NCBI GenBank assembly: GCA_015058145.1
Contig: SVCX01000006.1
Location: 1-60,765, forward strand
Length of the DNA stretch: 60,765 nucleotides
Source of the DNA: Clostridiales bacterium
GTDB lineage: Bacteria; Bacillota; Clostridia; Peptostreptococcales; Anaerovoracaceae
Direction: 5' to 3'
Below are positions 45,327-53,421 of this stretch, piece by piece (within the stretch, counting starts at the first letter, position 1; each line of letters opens with the position of its first letter). A program made the position numbers and the translations under genes. The notes below the pieces were generated by a model. It ran no database searches and was not told the DNA's origin. It saw only the letters and a program-made list of their open reading frames with translations.

Positions 45327-46745
45327 TTATATCACGCCCGCCGCCGCAAGTTTTTCCTGCCGGGCGCCTTCCTCGAGACGTTTCCAGTCATTGTCGAACA
45401 TGGACATCTGCAGTCCGCTCTCCATCTGAAGCAAGGAGTTCCGAATGGTTTCCTGTTCAAAGCTCCTGTCACCGAAATACCGACCGCAGCAGAGCACGAA
45501 GTACTTGGCCCGCTTTATGACGACGCCCATCTTCTTCAGATCATCAAAGTGTACAGCCGCGAACCGGCGCTGCCGCAGGATGCGCATTGCGGATATGTGT
45601 CCAATACCCGGAATCCGCATAAGCTGTTCGTAGGATGCTGTATTGACTTCCATTGGAAACTCATCCAGATTGCGCAGCGCCCAGGTCACCTTCGGGTCCA
45701 GATCCGGATCCAGATTCTCTCCGCCGCTTCGGAACAGTTCGCTCACTGTAAACCCATAGAAACGCAGCAGCCAGTCTGCCTGGTAGATTCGGTGCTCCCG
45801 CTTCAGCGGCGGCGCCGTAGTCTTGTCCGGCAGAATCGGCGAATCAACCACTGGAATATAGGCAGAATAATAGACTCGCTTCATCTTAAAGGTCCGATAG
45901 AGGTTCTCGCTGGTTGCCAGAATGCTTGCGTCGGTCTCGCCGCCGGCTCCGATGATCATCTGAGTGGTCTGCCCCGCCGAGGCGAAGGAGTTTTTCCCGC
46001 GTCCGCCCTTCGCCAAGGACAATGCGGATACTATGGAATCGTCCCCGCCAGAACCCGCATCCAGTCCCATCGGTCCCAAATAGTTTCCGGCGTCATTCAG
46101 ATTCTGTCCCTTGAACATAGTGCCCGGGCCTTTCAGCGACTTGGTCTCAATCAGGGTGTTGGTAATCTGCCGCATAGGCGCGACGATCTGCTCGATCTTC
46201 TTCTGCGGCGCGAAGGCAGCCAGACTCTCCCGGGACGGCATTTCGATATTGACGCTGAGCCGGTCCGCCACCAGACCGATCCGATGGAGGATCTCCGGTG
46301 ACACCCCCGGAATGATCTTGGCGTGAATGTATCCGGCAAAACCGTACTTGTATCGCAAAAGCTCCAGACACTGCAGAATCCTCTCCGCCGTGTGGTCAGG
46401 CGACACCTCAACCGCGGAGCTTAGGAACAGCCCCTCGATGTAATTGCGCCGATAGAACTCCACCGTCAGGCGCGCTAATTCATCCGGCTCAAAGGACGCC
46501 CTTGGGAAATCGTTGGCCCTCCTGTTCACGCAGTACTCGCAGTTGTAGACGCACTTATTGGTGAACAGAACTTTGAGCAACGAAATGCAGCGCCCATCGG
46601 CACCCCAGGAGTGGCAGATGCCGGCCATGTGGCCGTTGCCCATCCTTCCGTTGGCCGCGCGGCTGGATCCGCTGCTGGAGCAGGATACGTCATACTTGGC
46701 ACTGTCAGCCAAGATTTGAAGCTTTTGCATTAAGATCTCTTCCAT
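45327..46745 (-). CDS. putative DNA modification/repair radical SAM protein, TIGR03916 type
   Basis: A 472-residue radical SAM enzyme with cluster motif CVYNCEYC (C65, C69, C72). An N-terminal stretch KYDVSCSSSG plus further cysteines (HMAGICHSW, GRC) is family-specific. A C-terminal helix-hairpin-helix DNA-binding motif (LMRIPGIGHISAMRIL) is followed by a Cys-Cys (FVLCCGRY). The architecture implies a radical reaction on DNA, comparable in logic to spore photoproduct lyase, but the substrate is unknown. The ATG at 46745 sits exactly 6 bp after the -10 box (leaderless); an ATG at 46730 with a weak GGAAGAG is the alternative. Confidence 0.88.
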   Translation of the reverse strand: MEEILMQKLQILADSAKYDVSCSSSGSSRAANGRMGNGHMAGICHSWGADGRCISLLKVLFTNKCVYNCEYCVNRRANDFPRASFEPDELARLTVEFYRRNYIEGLFLSSAVEVSPDHTAERILQCLELLRYKYGFAGYIHAKIIPGVSPEILHRIGLVADRLSVNIEMPSRESLAAFAPQKKIEQIVAPMRQITNTLIETKSLKGPGTMFKGQNLNDAGNYLGPMGLDAGSGGDDSIVSALSLAKGGRGKNSFASAGQTTQMIIGAGGETDASILATSENLYRTFKMKRVYYSAYIPVVDSPILPDKTTAPPLKREHRIYQADWLLRFYGFTVSELFRSGGENLDPDLDPKVTWALRNLDEFPMEVNTASYEQLMRIPGIGHISAMRILRQRRFAAVHFDDLKKMGVVIKRAKYFVLCCGRYFGDRSFEQETIRNSLLQMESGLQMSMFDNDWKRLEEGARQEKLAAAGVI

Positions 46746-46751
46746 GGCTAT

Positions 46752-46780
46752 ATTATACCGCTTGCAGAACATCTGTTCAA
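46752..46780 (-). promoter_or_regulatory. promoter of the radical SAM repair operon
   Basis: -35 TTGAAC (46775-46780), 17-bp spacer, -10 TATAAT (46752-46757). Confidence 0.7.
46767..46778 (-). promoter_or_regulatory. LexA (SOS) box in the repair-operon promoter
   Basis: GAACAGATGTTC on the minus strand fits the Gram-positive LexA core GAAC-RNRY-GTTY exactly. It overlaps the -35 and the spacer, where a repressor would block RNA polymerase. Confidence 0.7.
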
Positions 46781-46792
46781 GAACATATATTC
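46781..46792 (-). promoter_or_regulatory. degenerate second LexA-like box
   Basis: GAATATATGTTC on the minus strand, one base off the GAAC-N4-GTTC core, 2 bp upstream of the first box. Confidence 0.4.
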
Positions 46793-46805
46793 TTAATAGT
46801 TGTTA

Positions 46806-46834
46806 TTGAGCGGATCTTTACAGCCCTATATAAT
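46806..46834 (+). promoter_or_regulatory. promoter of the M28 peptidase gene
   Basis: -35 TTGAGC (46806-46811), 17-bp spacer, -10 TATAAT (46829-46834); divergent from the repair operon. Confidence 0.65.
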
Positions 46835-46868
46835 GGAGGCAGACAGACAGCAAAGGACGGGCAAGACA

Positions 46869-48047
46869 ATGAAGCAAAAAAAGATATTTACCCTGCTGAT
46901 ACTCGTTTTAATACTGGCCTTCCTGGCCGGGTGCGGCAATCGAAACGCCTTAGATGACAGTGAAGAACTAGCTTCGAATCAGGCGTCGGCGATGATTGGA
47001 AACCTGAAGACACCTGTCACTTCCGCAAACATCACTGACTACGACTTCACGGATCAGGCGACCGCCTATCTCGAGCACATCGGCACCAGCGGAGAGTCCA
47101 GCGAGGCTTTGCGCGAGTGGATCATCGGTGAACTGAAGAGCGCCGGCTACCGTGACGAGCAAATCACCGTAGAACACTTCAATACGGATTGGGCTGCCGT
47201 CGAAGGAGACAATATCATCCTCACCGTGGAAGGCGATGACCCTTCCAAACAAATCATCGCGGGAGCCCACTATGATGGAGACGGTGTTGGAGACAACGGC
47301 TCCGGAACAGCGCTGCTCCTGGCGAACGCCGTCGGTCTGCAGAGTGTCAAACCACACTACACGGTCAAGTACATCTTTTTTGATGCAGAAGAGGAAGGAT
47401 GCTTTGGCAGCCAGTACAATGCTGACCAGATGACCGAAGAAGAAATCAACTGCACGATATACATGATCAATCTAGACGCACTGGCTTTCGGAGATTACTG
47501 CAACATCTATGGCGGCGCCTTCGGTGAAGACGGCATGGCAATCGCCGTCGACCAGCTTGAGTCGCCGGAGGCGACAGAAGGTTATACTTTCGCGGCGGAC
47601 ACAGCGGAGCAACTAGGTTTCAAGGTGATGCGCACTGCGGATCTCGACGGGTATTATGCGAAGCACGGCACCGGCCCTGCTATTGAAGAAGACACGCTGT
47701 ACACCAATCCATGGACGCCGGAGAATCCCGCGCCCGCAAACAATTCAGCGATGTCACCTGCTACAATCCCCGCCAGCGACCATGTGGAATATATGGATCT
47801 GGGCATTGAGTACATATATTTTGAAGCTACTAACTGGTTCGCCGAGAGCGGCAATGATGAAGTAGAGGGAACTTCCTTCACCGGATATATCGAGACATAC
47901 GATTATGCCCTCGGTGAACACGGCATGTTCATGAACACAGAATATGACACCTGGGAGAATCTCAACGAATACTTCCCTGGCAGAGCGCAAAAGCATTATG
48001 AGCTTTACTCGCCGCTCTTATCCGCCTTGCTTCTCGTTCACGAATAG
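46869..48047 (+). CDS. M28 family zinc aminopeptidase lipoprotein
   Basis: A 392-residue exported metallopeptidase. The signal sequence ends in LAGC, so it is a predicted lipoprotein. The co-catalytic zinc site is visible in GAHYDG (His, Asp), GVGDNGSGTA (bridging Asp), DAEEEGCFGS (Glu-Glu) and NLDAL (Asp). A late His in PASDHVEY completes the set. It should remove N-terminal residues from extracellular peptides. The start at 46869 follows AAAGGA and begins the signal peptide; the 23-codon longer frame overlaps the promoter. Confidence 0.9.
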   Translation: MKQKKIFTLLILVLILAFLAGCGNRNALDDSEELASNQASAMIGNLKTPVTSANITDYDFTDQATAYLEHIGTSGESSEALREWIIGELKSAGYRDEQITVEHFNTDWAAVEGDNIILTVEGDDPSKQIIAGAHYDGDGVGDNGSGTALLLANAVGLQSVKPHYTVKYIFFDAEEEGCFGSQYNADQMTEEEINCTIYMINLDALAFGDYCNIYGGAFGEDGMAIAVDQLESPEATEGYTFAADTAEQLGFKVMRTADLDGYYAKHGTGPAIEEDTLYTNPWTPENPAPANNSAMSPATIPASDHVEYMDLGIEYIYFEATNWFAESGNDEVEGTSFTGYIETYDYALGEHGMFMNTEYDTWENLNEYFPGRAQKHYELYSPLLSALLLVHE

Positions 48048-48070
48048 TCTCTAACCAAAGAGGAGTTCTG

Positions 48071-48079
48071 TGTTACAAT
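48071..48079 (+). promoter_or_regulatory. extended -10 promoter of AEC transporter 1 (leaderless)
   Basis: TGtTACAAT, with 6 bp between the -10 box and the ATG at 48086. The only Shine-Dalgarno-like sequence (AAAGAGGAG, 48056-48064) is upstream of the -10, so it cannot be in the transcript. Confidence 0.6.
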
Positions 48080-48085
48080 AGCGTT

Positions 48086-49027
48086 ATGTTTCTGGAAATT
48101 TTGCTGAAAATCTTAAGCATATTCCTGCTGGTCGGCATCGGGTACTTCGTTTACAAGATCCGGCTGGTGCCTTTTGACGCCCTGAAGACGCTGAACGCCT
48201 TCGTGCTGAACGTGGCAGTGCCGTGCCTGATTCTGCAGAGCATGCAGCGGGATGAAATCACCGACGAGGTCCGCCGTGATATTCTCTGGTCTCTGGTGGC
48301 CTTTGCCATCGTGACCTTGGTCATTGCCGCCATCGCCGTCCTCGTCATGCGCCGGATCAAGTCCGTGCCGGAGGATGACAAGGGAATCTATTCCGTGCAG
48401 CTGGCGTTTACCAACTGCGGTTTCATGGGCTATCCGCTCACGACGGTCATGTTCGGCCAGTACGGCCTGTTTCTGGCCATCATCATGAACATCGTCTTCA
48501 CGACCTTCCTGTATTCCATCGGCGTCGTGATGCTTTTGCATAAAAAAGGCGAGAAGCTGTTCACCATGAAACTGATGGTCCGGATGCTGAGCGTTCCGTT
48601 CCTGGCTTCCATCGCGGGACTTCTCATTTTCATCACGGGTTTTCACTTCCCGACTTTCATCGACGACACGCTGACCCTGATGGCCGCCACCGTTTCTCCA
48701 GTGGCTATGTTCATCGTTGGCATCAACCTTTCCAACAGCAAACTCAAAGAGATCTTCACTCCGCGGAACCTGATTCTGTGCGCCGTCTCACTGATCGTCG
48801 TGCCGTTCTTTACGCTGGGTGTCGATATGCTCCTGCCGATCAGCAACTTCGCCATGGTCATTCACGTGTTCCTGATGGCGATGCCGTCGGCTGCGATTAC
48901 GACGGTTCTCTGCAACCGCTATAATAAAAACGCCAAGCTCGCCGCGGAAGGAGTGGCTTCCACCACCTTCTTCTCATTGGGCACCTTGGCGCTCTGGACA
49001 TTCTTCCTTACGAAGATGTTTCTTTAG
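48086..49027 (+). CDS. AEC family transporter (auxin efflux carrier type), copy 1
   Basis: A 313-residue membrane protein with about ten hydrophobic helices in two inverted five-helix halves. NCGFMGYPL near residue 113 corresponds to the conserved Asn/Gly-Pro-type unwound helix, and AMPSAAITTVLCNRYNKNAKLAAEG near the C-terminus is typical for the family. Bacterial members export or import small carboxylates (malate, for example); the substrate is unknown. The gene appears leaderless. Its stop codon overlaps the stop of the convergent DUF202 gene. A second AEC transporter is encoded at 58206. Confidence 0.88.
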   Translation: MFLEILLKILSIFLLVGIGYFVYKIRLVPFDALKTLNAFVLNVAVPCLILQSMQRDEITDEVRRDILWSLVAFAIVTLVIAAIAVLVMRRIKSVPEDDKGIYSVQLAFTNCGFMGYPLTTVMFGQYGLFLAIIMNIVFTTFLYSIGVVMLLHKKGEKLFTMKLMVRMLSVPFLASIAGLLIFITGFHFPTFIDDTLTLMAATVSPVAMFIVGINLSNSKLKEIFTPRNLILCAVSLIVVPFFTLGVDMLLPISNFAMVIHVFLMAMPSAAITTVLCNRYNKNAKLAAEGVASTTFFSLGTLALWTFFLTKMFL

Positions 49028-49404
49028 TTTTCTCTGTAATTCTTTTCGATCTGCTCAGCGACCTGCTTGCGCCGGTCTGCTTCGCGTTCCAGTCTATGGC
49101 GCACCCGGAAGAAGTGCACCGTTCCTAAGATGACGATGACCGGAGAGATGGCCATCAGTCCCACGCCGATGTGGACGATGTTGGCGTTGTCGATGAATTC
49201 AAACATACCGATGCCCGCGGCAAACGTACCGATTGCTGTCCTGCAGTAGGCGAGAAAGGTCTGTGAATTTGTGAGGGCCGTACGCTCGTACGCGAGATCC
49301 GTACGCTCTGTGGCCATGCCCGTTCTGAGTTCGGACAGTTCCGTCCGCTCCCTAGCCAGGTCGTCCTGAGTCAGGACCTTCTTTTCTTCCAATCCGTCGT
49401 TCAT
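49024..49404 (-). CDS. DUF202 membrane protein with heptad repeats
   Basis: A 126-residue protein. The N-terminal half consists of five near-perfect seven-residue repeats starting Arg-Thr or Gln-Thr (RTELSEL, RTGMATE, RTDLAYE, RTALTNS, QTFLAYC), probably a helix or coiled coil. The DUF202 core RTAIGTFAAGIGMF and two membrane helices (about 57-75 and 80-100) follow. The C-terminus is charged. The function of DUF202 (YidH-like) is unknown. GGGAAA precedes the ATG. It is probably co-transcribed with the DUF1002 gene 36 bp upstream; a GACTGC/GCAGTC hairpin lies between them. Confidence 0.8.
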   Translation of the reverse strand: MNDGLEEKKVLTQDDLARERTELSELRTGMATERTDLAYERTALTNSQTFLAYCRTAIGTFAAGIGMFEFIDNANIVHIGVGLMAISPVIVILGTVHFFRVRHRLEREADRRKQVAEQIEKNYREN

Positions 49405-49440
49405 CTTATTTCCCAGACTGCCTACGCAGTCCGCCTCCTG

Positions 49441-50274
49441 TTAATCAAAGAATCCCATGAACCAGTTGACCAGTTTGTGGAACCAGCCGCCTGTGTCGAT
49501 TCCTTTCAGTTTCTCTTCGAGGCCTCCCCAATCGATATTCAGACCCTGCAGATTTTTAATCATGCTTTTGATCTTCTCAATCGTTGACTGGGACAGGCTG
49601 TAACCGGCTTCCTCGGCGGCCTGCTTAATCGCTTCCTCAATCTCCTGGTCGCTCATGTCCGGATTATCTGCCAGCTGTTCCTTAACGTCCGAAACGATCT
49701 CTTCTGCCGCGCCCTTGTCACCGATTTCCTCGCCGACTTCACCGGTGGTGGTCAGTTCATCCACTGCACCCTCAATGACCTCATCGTCGACGCTTTCGCC
49801 ACTCATCTCCTCATAGGCTTTGATGGTTCCCACGAGAGCCGCCGTTCCTGAAATCTCGAACGGTCCGGCTACAACGACCTCAGCGCCTTCCACTCCCGCG
49901 GTCTGGAGCGCATTTCTGTACATGCCCTCCGTACAGTAACCGATGTTGTGTATCTCCACGTCAATATCGTCGCCGTCCTGTTCTCTGATCAGTACGGATG
50001 ACAGGGCTTTGCTGCCGATCTGGTTCGTATCAACATAGCTGTCCAGATACTTGTGCTCTTCTTCGTTTGTTACGTATATTACAGTATAGTCGTCCGGATC
50101 ATCGACGCCCAGCAGGTCCATGACCGTGTTCCTCTCCGATTCAGAAAGGTCTGCGCCCAGGGACAGATACCCTTCGCTCTCCGCCGCAAAAGCAACGGAG
50201 CTCATGCTCATGGTAAATGCCAATGCAAAAGCAAGAATCACCGCAATTGATTGCTTAGTCTTCATCCGTTTCAT
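49441..50274 (-). CDS. DUF1002 secreted protein (YpuA-like)
   Basis: A 277-residue exported protein with a signal peptide (about 1-30, ending AFA). SLGADLSESERNTVMDLLGV is the DUF1002 hallmark, and the domain covers about 35-265. B. subtilis YpuA is the named relative; its biochemical role is unknown, but it is envelope-associated. AAAGGGG precedes the ATG. The C-terminal WFHKLVNWFMGFFD is amphipathic and could anchor the protein at the membrane. Confidence 0.88.
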   Translation of the reverse strand: MKRMKTKQSIAVILAFALAFTMSMSSVAFAAESEGYLSLGADLSESERNTVMDLLGVDDPDDYTVIYVTNEEEHKYLDSYVDTNQIGSKALSSVLIREQDGDDIDVEIHNIGYCTEGMYRNALQTAGVEGAEVVVAGPFEISGTAALVGTIKAYEEMSGESVDDEVIEGAVDELTTTGEVGEEIGDKGAAEEIVSDVKEQLADNPDMSDQEIEEAIKQAAEEAGYSLSQSTIEKIKSMIKNLQGLNIDWGGLEEKLKGIDTGGWFHKLVNWFMGFFD

Positions 50275-50325
50275 GTTTTACCCCTTTCTTATGCCAGTGG
50301 TGTCTATGTCTTTATGTCGCGAATT

Positions 50326-50331
50326 ATTATA
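50326..50331 (-). promoter_or_regulatory. -10 box of the DUF1002 gene
   Basis: TATAAT on the minus strand about 52 bp before the ATG; the -35 is not convincing. It is divergent from the serine hydrolase promoter. Confidence 0.45.
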
Positions 50332-50378
50332 TACCAGAAGTATGTGTCGATTGTGTGTTATTAACAAATATTCATTTG

Positions 50379-50387
50379 TGCTATACT
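50379..50387 (+). promoter_or_regulatory. extended -10 promoter of the serine hydrolase gene (leaderless)
   Basis: TGcTATACT; the -10 box ends exactly 6 bp before the ATG at 50394, and no Shine-Dalgarno exists. Confidence 0.6.
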
Positions 50388-50393
50388 TGCTGT

Positions 50394-51500
50394 ATGAACA
50401 AGGAACGGTTGAGTAACAATTGCAATGCATTTCTTGATGAAGTCATGAATCTCAACGATCTGCCGGGACTGGCGATCGGCGTGTCGGTCGGCGGCGCGGA
50501 TTTCATCGGCGTGCGCGGATACCGGGATTATTCAGAACGTGTACCGCTTCAGAAGGACGATGTCTTCCACTGCGCCTCTGTGTCCAAGCTGTTCACCTCA
50601 TCGGCGATCATGAAGCTGGCAGAGGCCGGCGCGCTGCATCTGGAAGACCGGCTCTGTGAACTGCTGCCGGAATTACACATCGCAGATAAACGATTCGAAG
50701 ACATTCGCCTTTGGAACATGCTTACCCACACGTCCGGGCTGGGCGACGTGTCAGATTACCATTGGTACGATCGGGAGACCGATGCGGATTCTCTGCGCAG
50801 ATACGTATATGAATCGGAGGAAGTGCTGAATCAACCGATGCTCTGGGCGCCGCAGGAATCCCCCGCAGAGGAGAACTCACGCTTCCGCTACAGCAACATC
50901 GCCTATGAGATCCTCGGCCAGATCGTTGCCGAGTGTTCCGGGCGCATGCCGGATGCCAAAGGCTCGCTCTCTTATGAAAATTTCGTGGGCCGCTATCTTC
51001 TGATGCCGGCAGGCATGGAGGATTCCACCATGAAGACCTTTGAGCGGAATCTCAACAATGTCGCGCAGCCATACGAAAAAAAGCCCGACCGTTCCATCGG
51101 ACCTGTGGAATACTATCCATACACCCGTCAGCACGCGCCGAGCTCCACATTAACTTCCACCGCAGGCGATCTGCTCCGCTGGGGGCGCGCTCATCTGACG
51201 TCGGCCCGCGGCGACGGCCCGCTTCTTAAGCCCGGAACCTACCAGACCATCTGGTGCGATTACGCCACGGTTCCGAACAACGGCGAGAAGATGGGAATCG
51301 GCTGGTTTATGCGCGAGCAGGAAGTTGCCGGCAAGTCTTATCAGCTCTATGGCCACGAGGGGACCGACGACGGATTCCGGGCGAGCTTCTGGATGTGCTC
51401 TGCGCTGGACATGGTCACGGTCGTCCTTTCCAATCTCTCCGGCGCGCCGGTTAAGAGAATCAACAAGAAACTCTTCCATGTGGTCGCGGAGAGCGAATAA
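50394..51500 (+). CDS. serine hydrolase, class C beta-lactamase / PBP4* fold
   Basis: A 368-residue protein without signal peptide or membrane anchor. The active-site motifs are SVSK (S62, K65), YSN (RYSNIAYE, about residue 165) and HEG in GHEGTDDG, which replaces KTG. This is the EstB/DD-peptidase-like branch of the beta-lactamase-related family. Esterase or D-amino-acid peptidase activity is more likely than drug resistance; the apparent cytosolic location argues against a wall role. The gene has no Shine-Dalgarno. It converges on the gntR gene, with the gntR terminator between them. Confidence 0.87.
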   Translation: MNKERLSNNCNAFLDEVMNLNDLPGLAIGVSVGGADFIGVRGYRDYSERVPLQKDDVFHCASVSKLFTSSAIMKLAEAGALHLEDRLCELLPELHIADKRFEDIRLWNMLTHTSGLGDVSDYHWYDRETDADSLRRYVYESEEVLNQPMLWAPQESPAEENSRFRYSNIAYEILGQIVAECSGRMPDAKGSLSYENFVGRYLLMPAGMEDSTMKTFERNLNNVAQPYEKKPDRSIGPVEYYPYTRQHAPSSTLTSTAGDLLRWGRAHLTSARGDGPLLKPGTYQTIWCDYATVPNNGEKMGIGWFMREQEVAGKSYQLYGHEGTDDGFRASFWMCSALDMVTVVLSNLSGAPVKRINKKLFHVVAESE

Positions 51501-51506
51501 CACTAA

Positions 51507-51539
51507 TGAAAAAACGCAGGTGCTAACCGCACCTGCGTT
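51507..51539 (-). terminator. terminator of icd-gntR, containing the gntR stop codon
   Basis: An 11-bp perfect stem AACGCAGGTGC/GCACCTGCGTT with a 5-nt loop, followed on the minus strand by TTTTTTC. The gntR stop (51523-51525) lies at the stem-loop junction. Confidence 0.88.
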
Positions 51540-52179
51540 CTTTCGCTCTATTGATATGGATCTCCATGGCCCGCCCGCCTTCACGGGGGTCCTCATCCAT
51601 AAAGGCTTTGAAAATCGCTCTGTGTTCTTCGAGGACCGTAGTTAAATAGTTGTCCTGTTGAACAACTTCCGGACTCTTGTACTTCAGATAACTCTGCAGA
51701 GACGTCAGGAGCTTCTGAAGCATTCTGTTCTTTGAGGCTTCATAAATGATCTGGTGGAAACCCGCATTGATGACCAGCATCTTCTCCGTGTCGCTCCGCA
51801 TAGTGTAGAACTCCATGAATTCAAAGGTCTCCTCCAGCCGTTCCATCTCTTCTTCCGTGATGCGCTCGATGGCCCACTTGACCGCCTGAATCTCACAGGC
51901 TTTGCGCAAATCGAACATGTCCTCGAAATCCCGATCGGACATGCCGATGACGAAGTACCCTCTGTTGAGGATGTATTCCACAAGGCCGTCCGCCTCCAGC
52001 TGCTTCAGCGCTTCCCTGACCGGGGTCCTGCTTGCGCCGTACTTCTCGCAGAGTTTCTGCTCGATGATCTTCTCGCCCGGTCTCATCTCACCGGTGAGAA
52101 TATCCTCCTGCATTCTCGCCAGAAGTCCCGTGGAAACGGGTGCCTTATTCTCTTCCGTTATCTCAGTGAACTTGTACAT
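51523..52179 (-). CDS. GntR family transcriptional regulator (FadR/FCD type)
   Basis: A 218-residue regulator. The N-terminal winged helix (about 20-85) has the recognition stretch GASRTPVREALKQLEADGLV. The C-terminal FCD ligand domain (about 92-205) has candidate metal-binding histidines in NAGFHQIIYEAS and EEHRAIF. Such proteins usually sense organic acids. It follows icd by 21 bp and is co-transcribed, so it probably responds to a citrate-cycle-type acid and controls this operon; palindromes upstream of icd are candidate operators. Confidence 0.92.
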   Translation of the reverse strand: MYKFTEITEENKAPVSTGLLARMQEDILTGEMRPGEKIIEQKLCEKYGASRTPVREALKQLEADGLVEYILNRGYFVIGMSDRDFEDMFDLRKACEIQAVKWAIERITEEEMERLEETFEFMEFYTMRSDTEKMLVINAGFHQIIYEASKNRMLQKLLTSLQSYLKYKSPEVVQQDNYLTTVLEEHRAIFKAFMDEDPREGGRAMEIHINRAKERRCG

Positions 52180-52200
52180 CTGCCTCGTGAACGTGTCCGT

Positions 52201-53328
52201 TTACAGCTGTCCCAGTACGAACTTTGTGAAATCGTCCGCCGTGTCGCCGCTTCCGTCACGGATGATATTGACGTTTTCCGCCGCCGCATCGAGAGCCTTC
52301 TCCAGGATGTCTGCCTTCTCGAAAGCGCCCATGTGACGCAGCATCATGACTGCTGCTCTGCAGATGCTTGCCGGATTTGCAAACTTGCCGCGGCCTTCCT
52401 TGATCATTCTCTCAGCGGAACCATGGATCGCCTCAAACATGGCGTATCTGCTTCCGATGTTGGCGCTTCCTGCTGTTCCTACGCCGCCCTGCATCTGAGC
52501 CGCTTCATCGGTGATGATGTCGCCGTAGAGGTTCGGCAGAATGAATACGTTGAAGTCCTTGTTGACCAGCTCGTTGATCAGGTTCGCGCTCATGATGTCA
52601 ACATATCTGTCGTTTGTCTTGATCTCCGGATATTCCTTCGCCATCTCGTAGCAGAGTTCCAGGAATTTGCCGTCCGTCTTCTTCATGATGTTGGCCTTGG
52701 TTACGATAGTTACATTCTTGTTGCCGTTGTTCTTGGCGTGTTCGAATGCAGCTCTCGCCAGTCTCTTCGTACCTGCGGTTGTCGTAACCTTGAAGTCGAT
52801 AGAGATATCATCGTTGATGTCAATGCCTCGGTTTCCCAGCGCATACTCGCCTTCTGTATTCTCTCTGAAGAACATCCAGTCGATGCCCTTCTCCGGAATA
52901 ACAACCGGCCTAACGTTGGCGAACAGATCCAGCTCTTTTCTCAGCTTAACGTTTGCACTCTCTATGTTCGGGAGGTTGTCGCCTTTGCCCGGGGTCATGG
53001 TCGGGCCCTTGAGCAACAGGTCGCACTCTTTGATCTCTGCGAGCACGTCGTCAGGAACCGCCTGGAGCTTCTCTACTCTGTTCTCGATGGTAAGTCCTTT
53101 GATGGTGCGGATCTCGATCTTTCCGCTGGCGATTTCGTCAGCCAGCAGTTTGTTCAGGATCTCTCTGCAGGAATCCATAATGATCGGGCCGATACCGTCT
53201 CCATCGATGGCTCCGATGACCACCTTGTCCTTTGACGCGAAATCCGGAGCTGCCGGCGAGTTCTTCATTCTTTCAACTCTCTCGAGCTGCTCCTTAACGA
53301 TTTGTTCAAAATGCTCTTGATATGACAT
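52201..53328 (-). CDS. isocitrate/isopropylmalate dehydrogenase family protein, probable NAD-isocitrate dehydrogenase
   Basis: A 375-residue beta-decarboxylating dehydrogenase. GAIDGDGIGPIIM at the N-terminus, LLLKGPTMTPGKGDN for substrate phosphate/hydroxyl contacts, FRENTEGEYA, the LPNLYGDIITDEAAQMQGG catalytic region and IHGSAERMIKEGRGKFANPA are all family motifs. The sequence resembles the NAD-dependent isocitrate dehydrogenase group more than LeuB, since no leu genes are near. It could supply 2-oxoglutarate for glutamate synthesis. The ATG at 53328 has AGGAGG upstream. It forms an operon with gntR. Confidence 0.85.
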   Translation of the reverse strand: MSYQEHFEQIVKEQLERVERMKNSPAAPDFASKDKVVIGAIDGDGIGPIIMDSCREILNKLLADEIASGKIEIRTIKGLTIENRVEKLQAVPDDVLAEIKECDLLLKGPTMTPGKGDNLPNIESANVKLRKELDLFANVRPVVIPEKGIDWMFFRENTEGEYALGNRGIDINDDISIDFKVTTTAGTKRLARAAFEHAKNNGNKNVTIVTKANIMKKTDGKFLELCYEMAKEYPEIKTNDRYVDIMSANLINELVNKDFNVFILPNLYGDIITDEAAQMQGGVGTAGSANIGSRYAMFEAIHGSAERMIKEGRGKFANPASICRAAVMMLRHMGAFEKADILEKALDAAAENVNIIRDGSGDTADDFTKFVLGQL

Positions 53329-53355
53329 TTTTTCCTCCTGTGTTTCCTTCATTTA

Positions 53356-53383
53356 TGTAAATACATCTACCTGTTTATAAACA
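53356..53383. promoter_or_regulatory. two palindromes upstream of icd-gntR
   Basis: TGTAAATACA (53356-53365) and TGTTTATAAACA (53372-53383) are both perfect palindromes in the 93-bp gap before icd. A TTGACG lies further upstream. They are candidate operators for the GntR protein. Confidence 0.4.
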
Positions 53384-53421
53384 AACCATATTTTTCCCCT
53401 GCCGTCAACAGGAATACAATT

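Noticed and set aside
50351-50368. Rex site before the serine hydrolase gene (TTGTGTGTTATTAACAAA)
   Set aside because: Only one half-site (TTAACAA) fits; the other half has several mismatches.
51754-53235. 493-codon plus-strand frame over gntR and icd
   Set aside because: It spans two well-supported minus-strand genes and the gap between them; it has no domain of its own.
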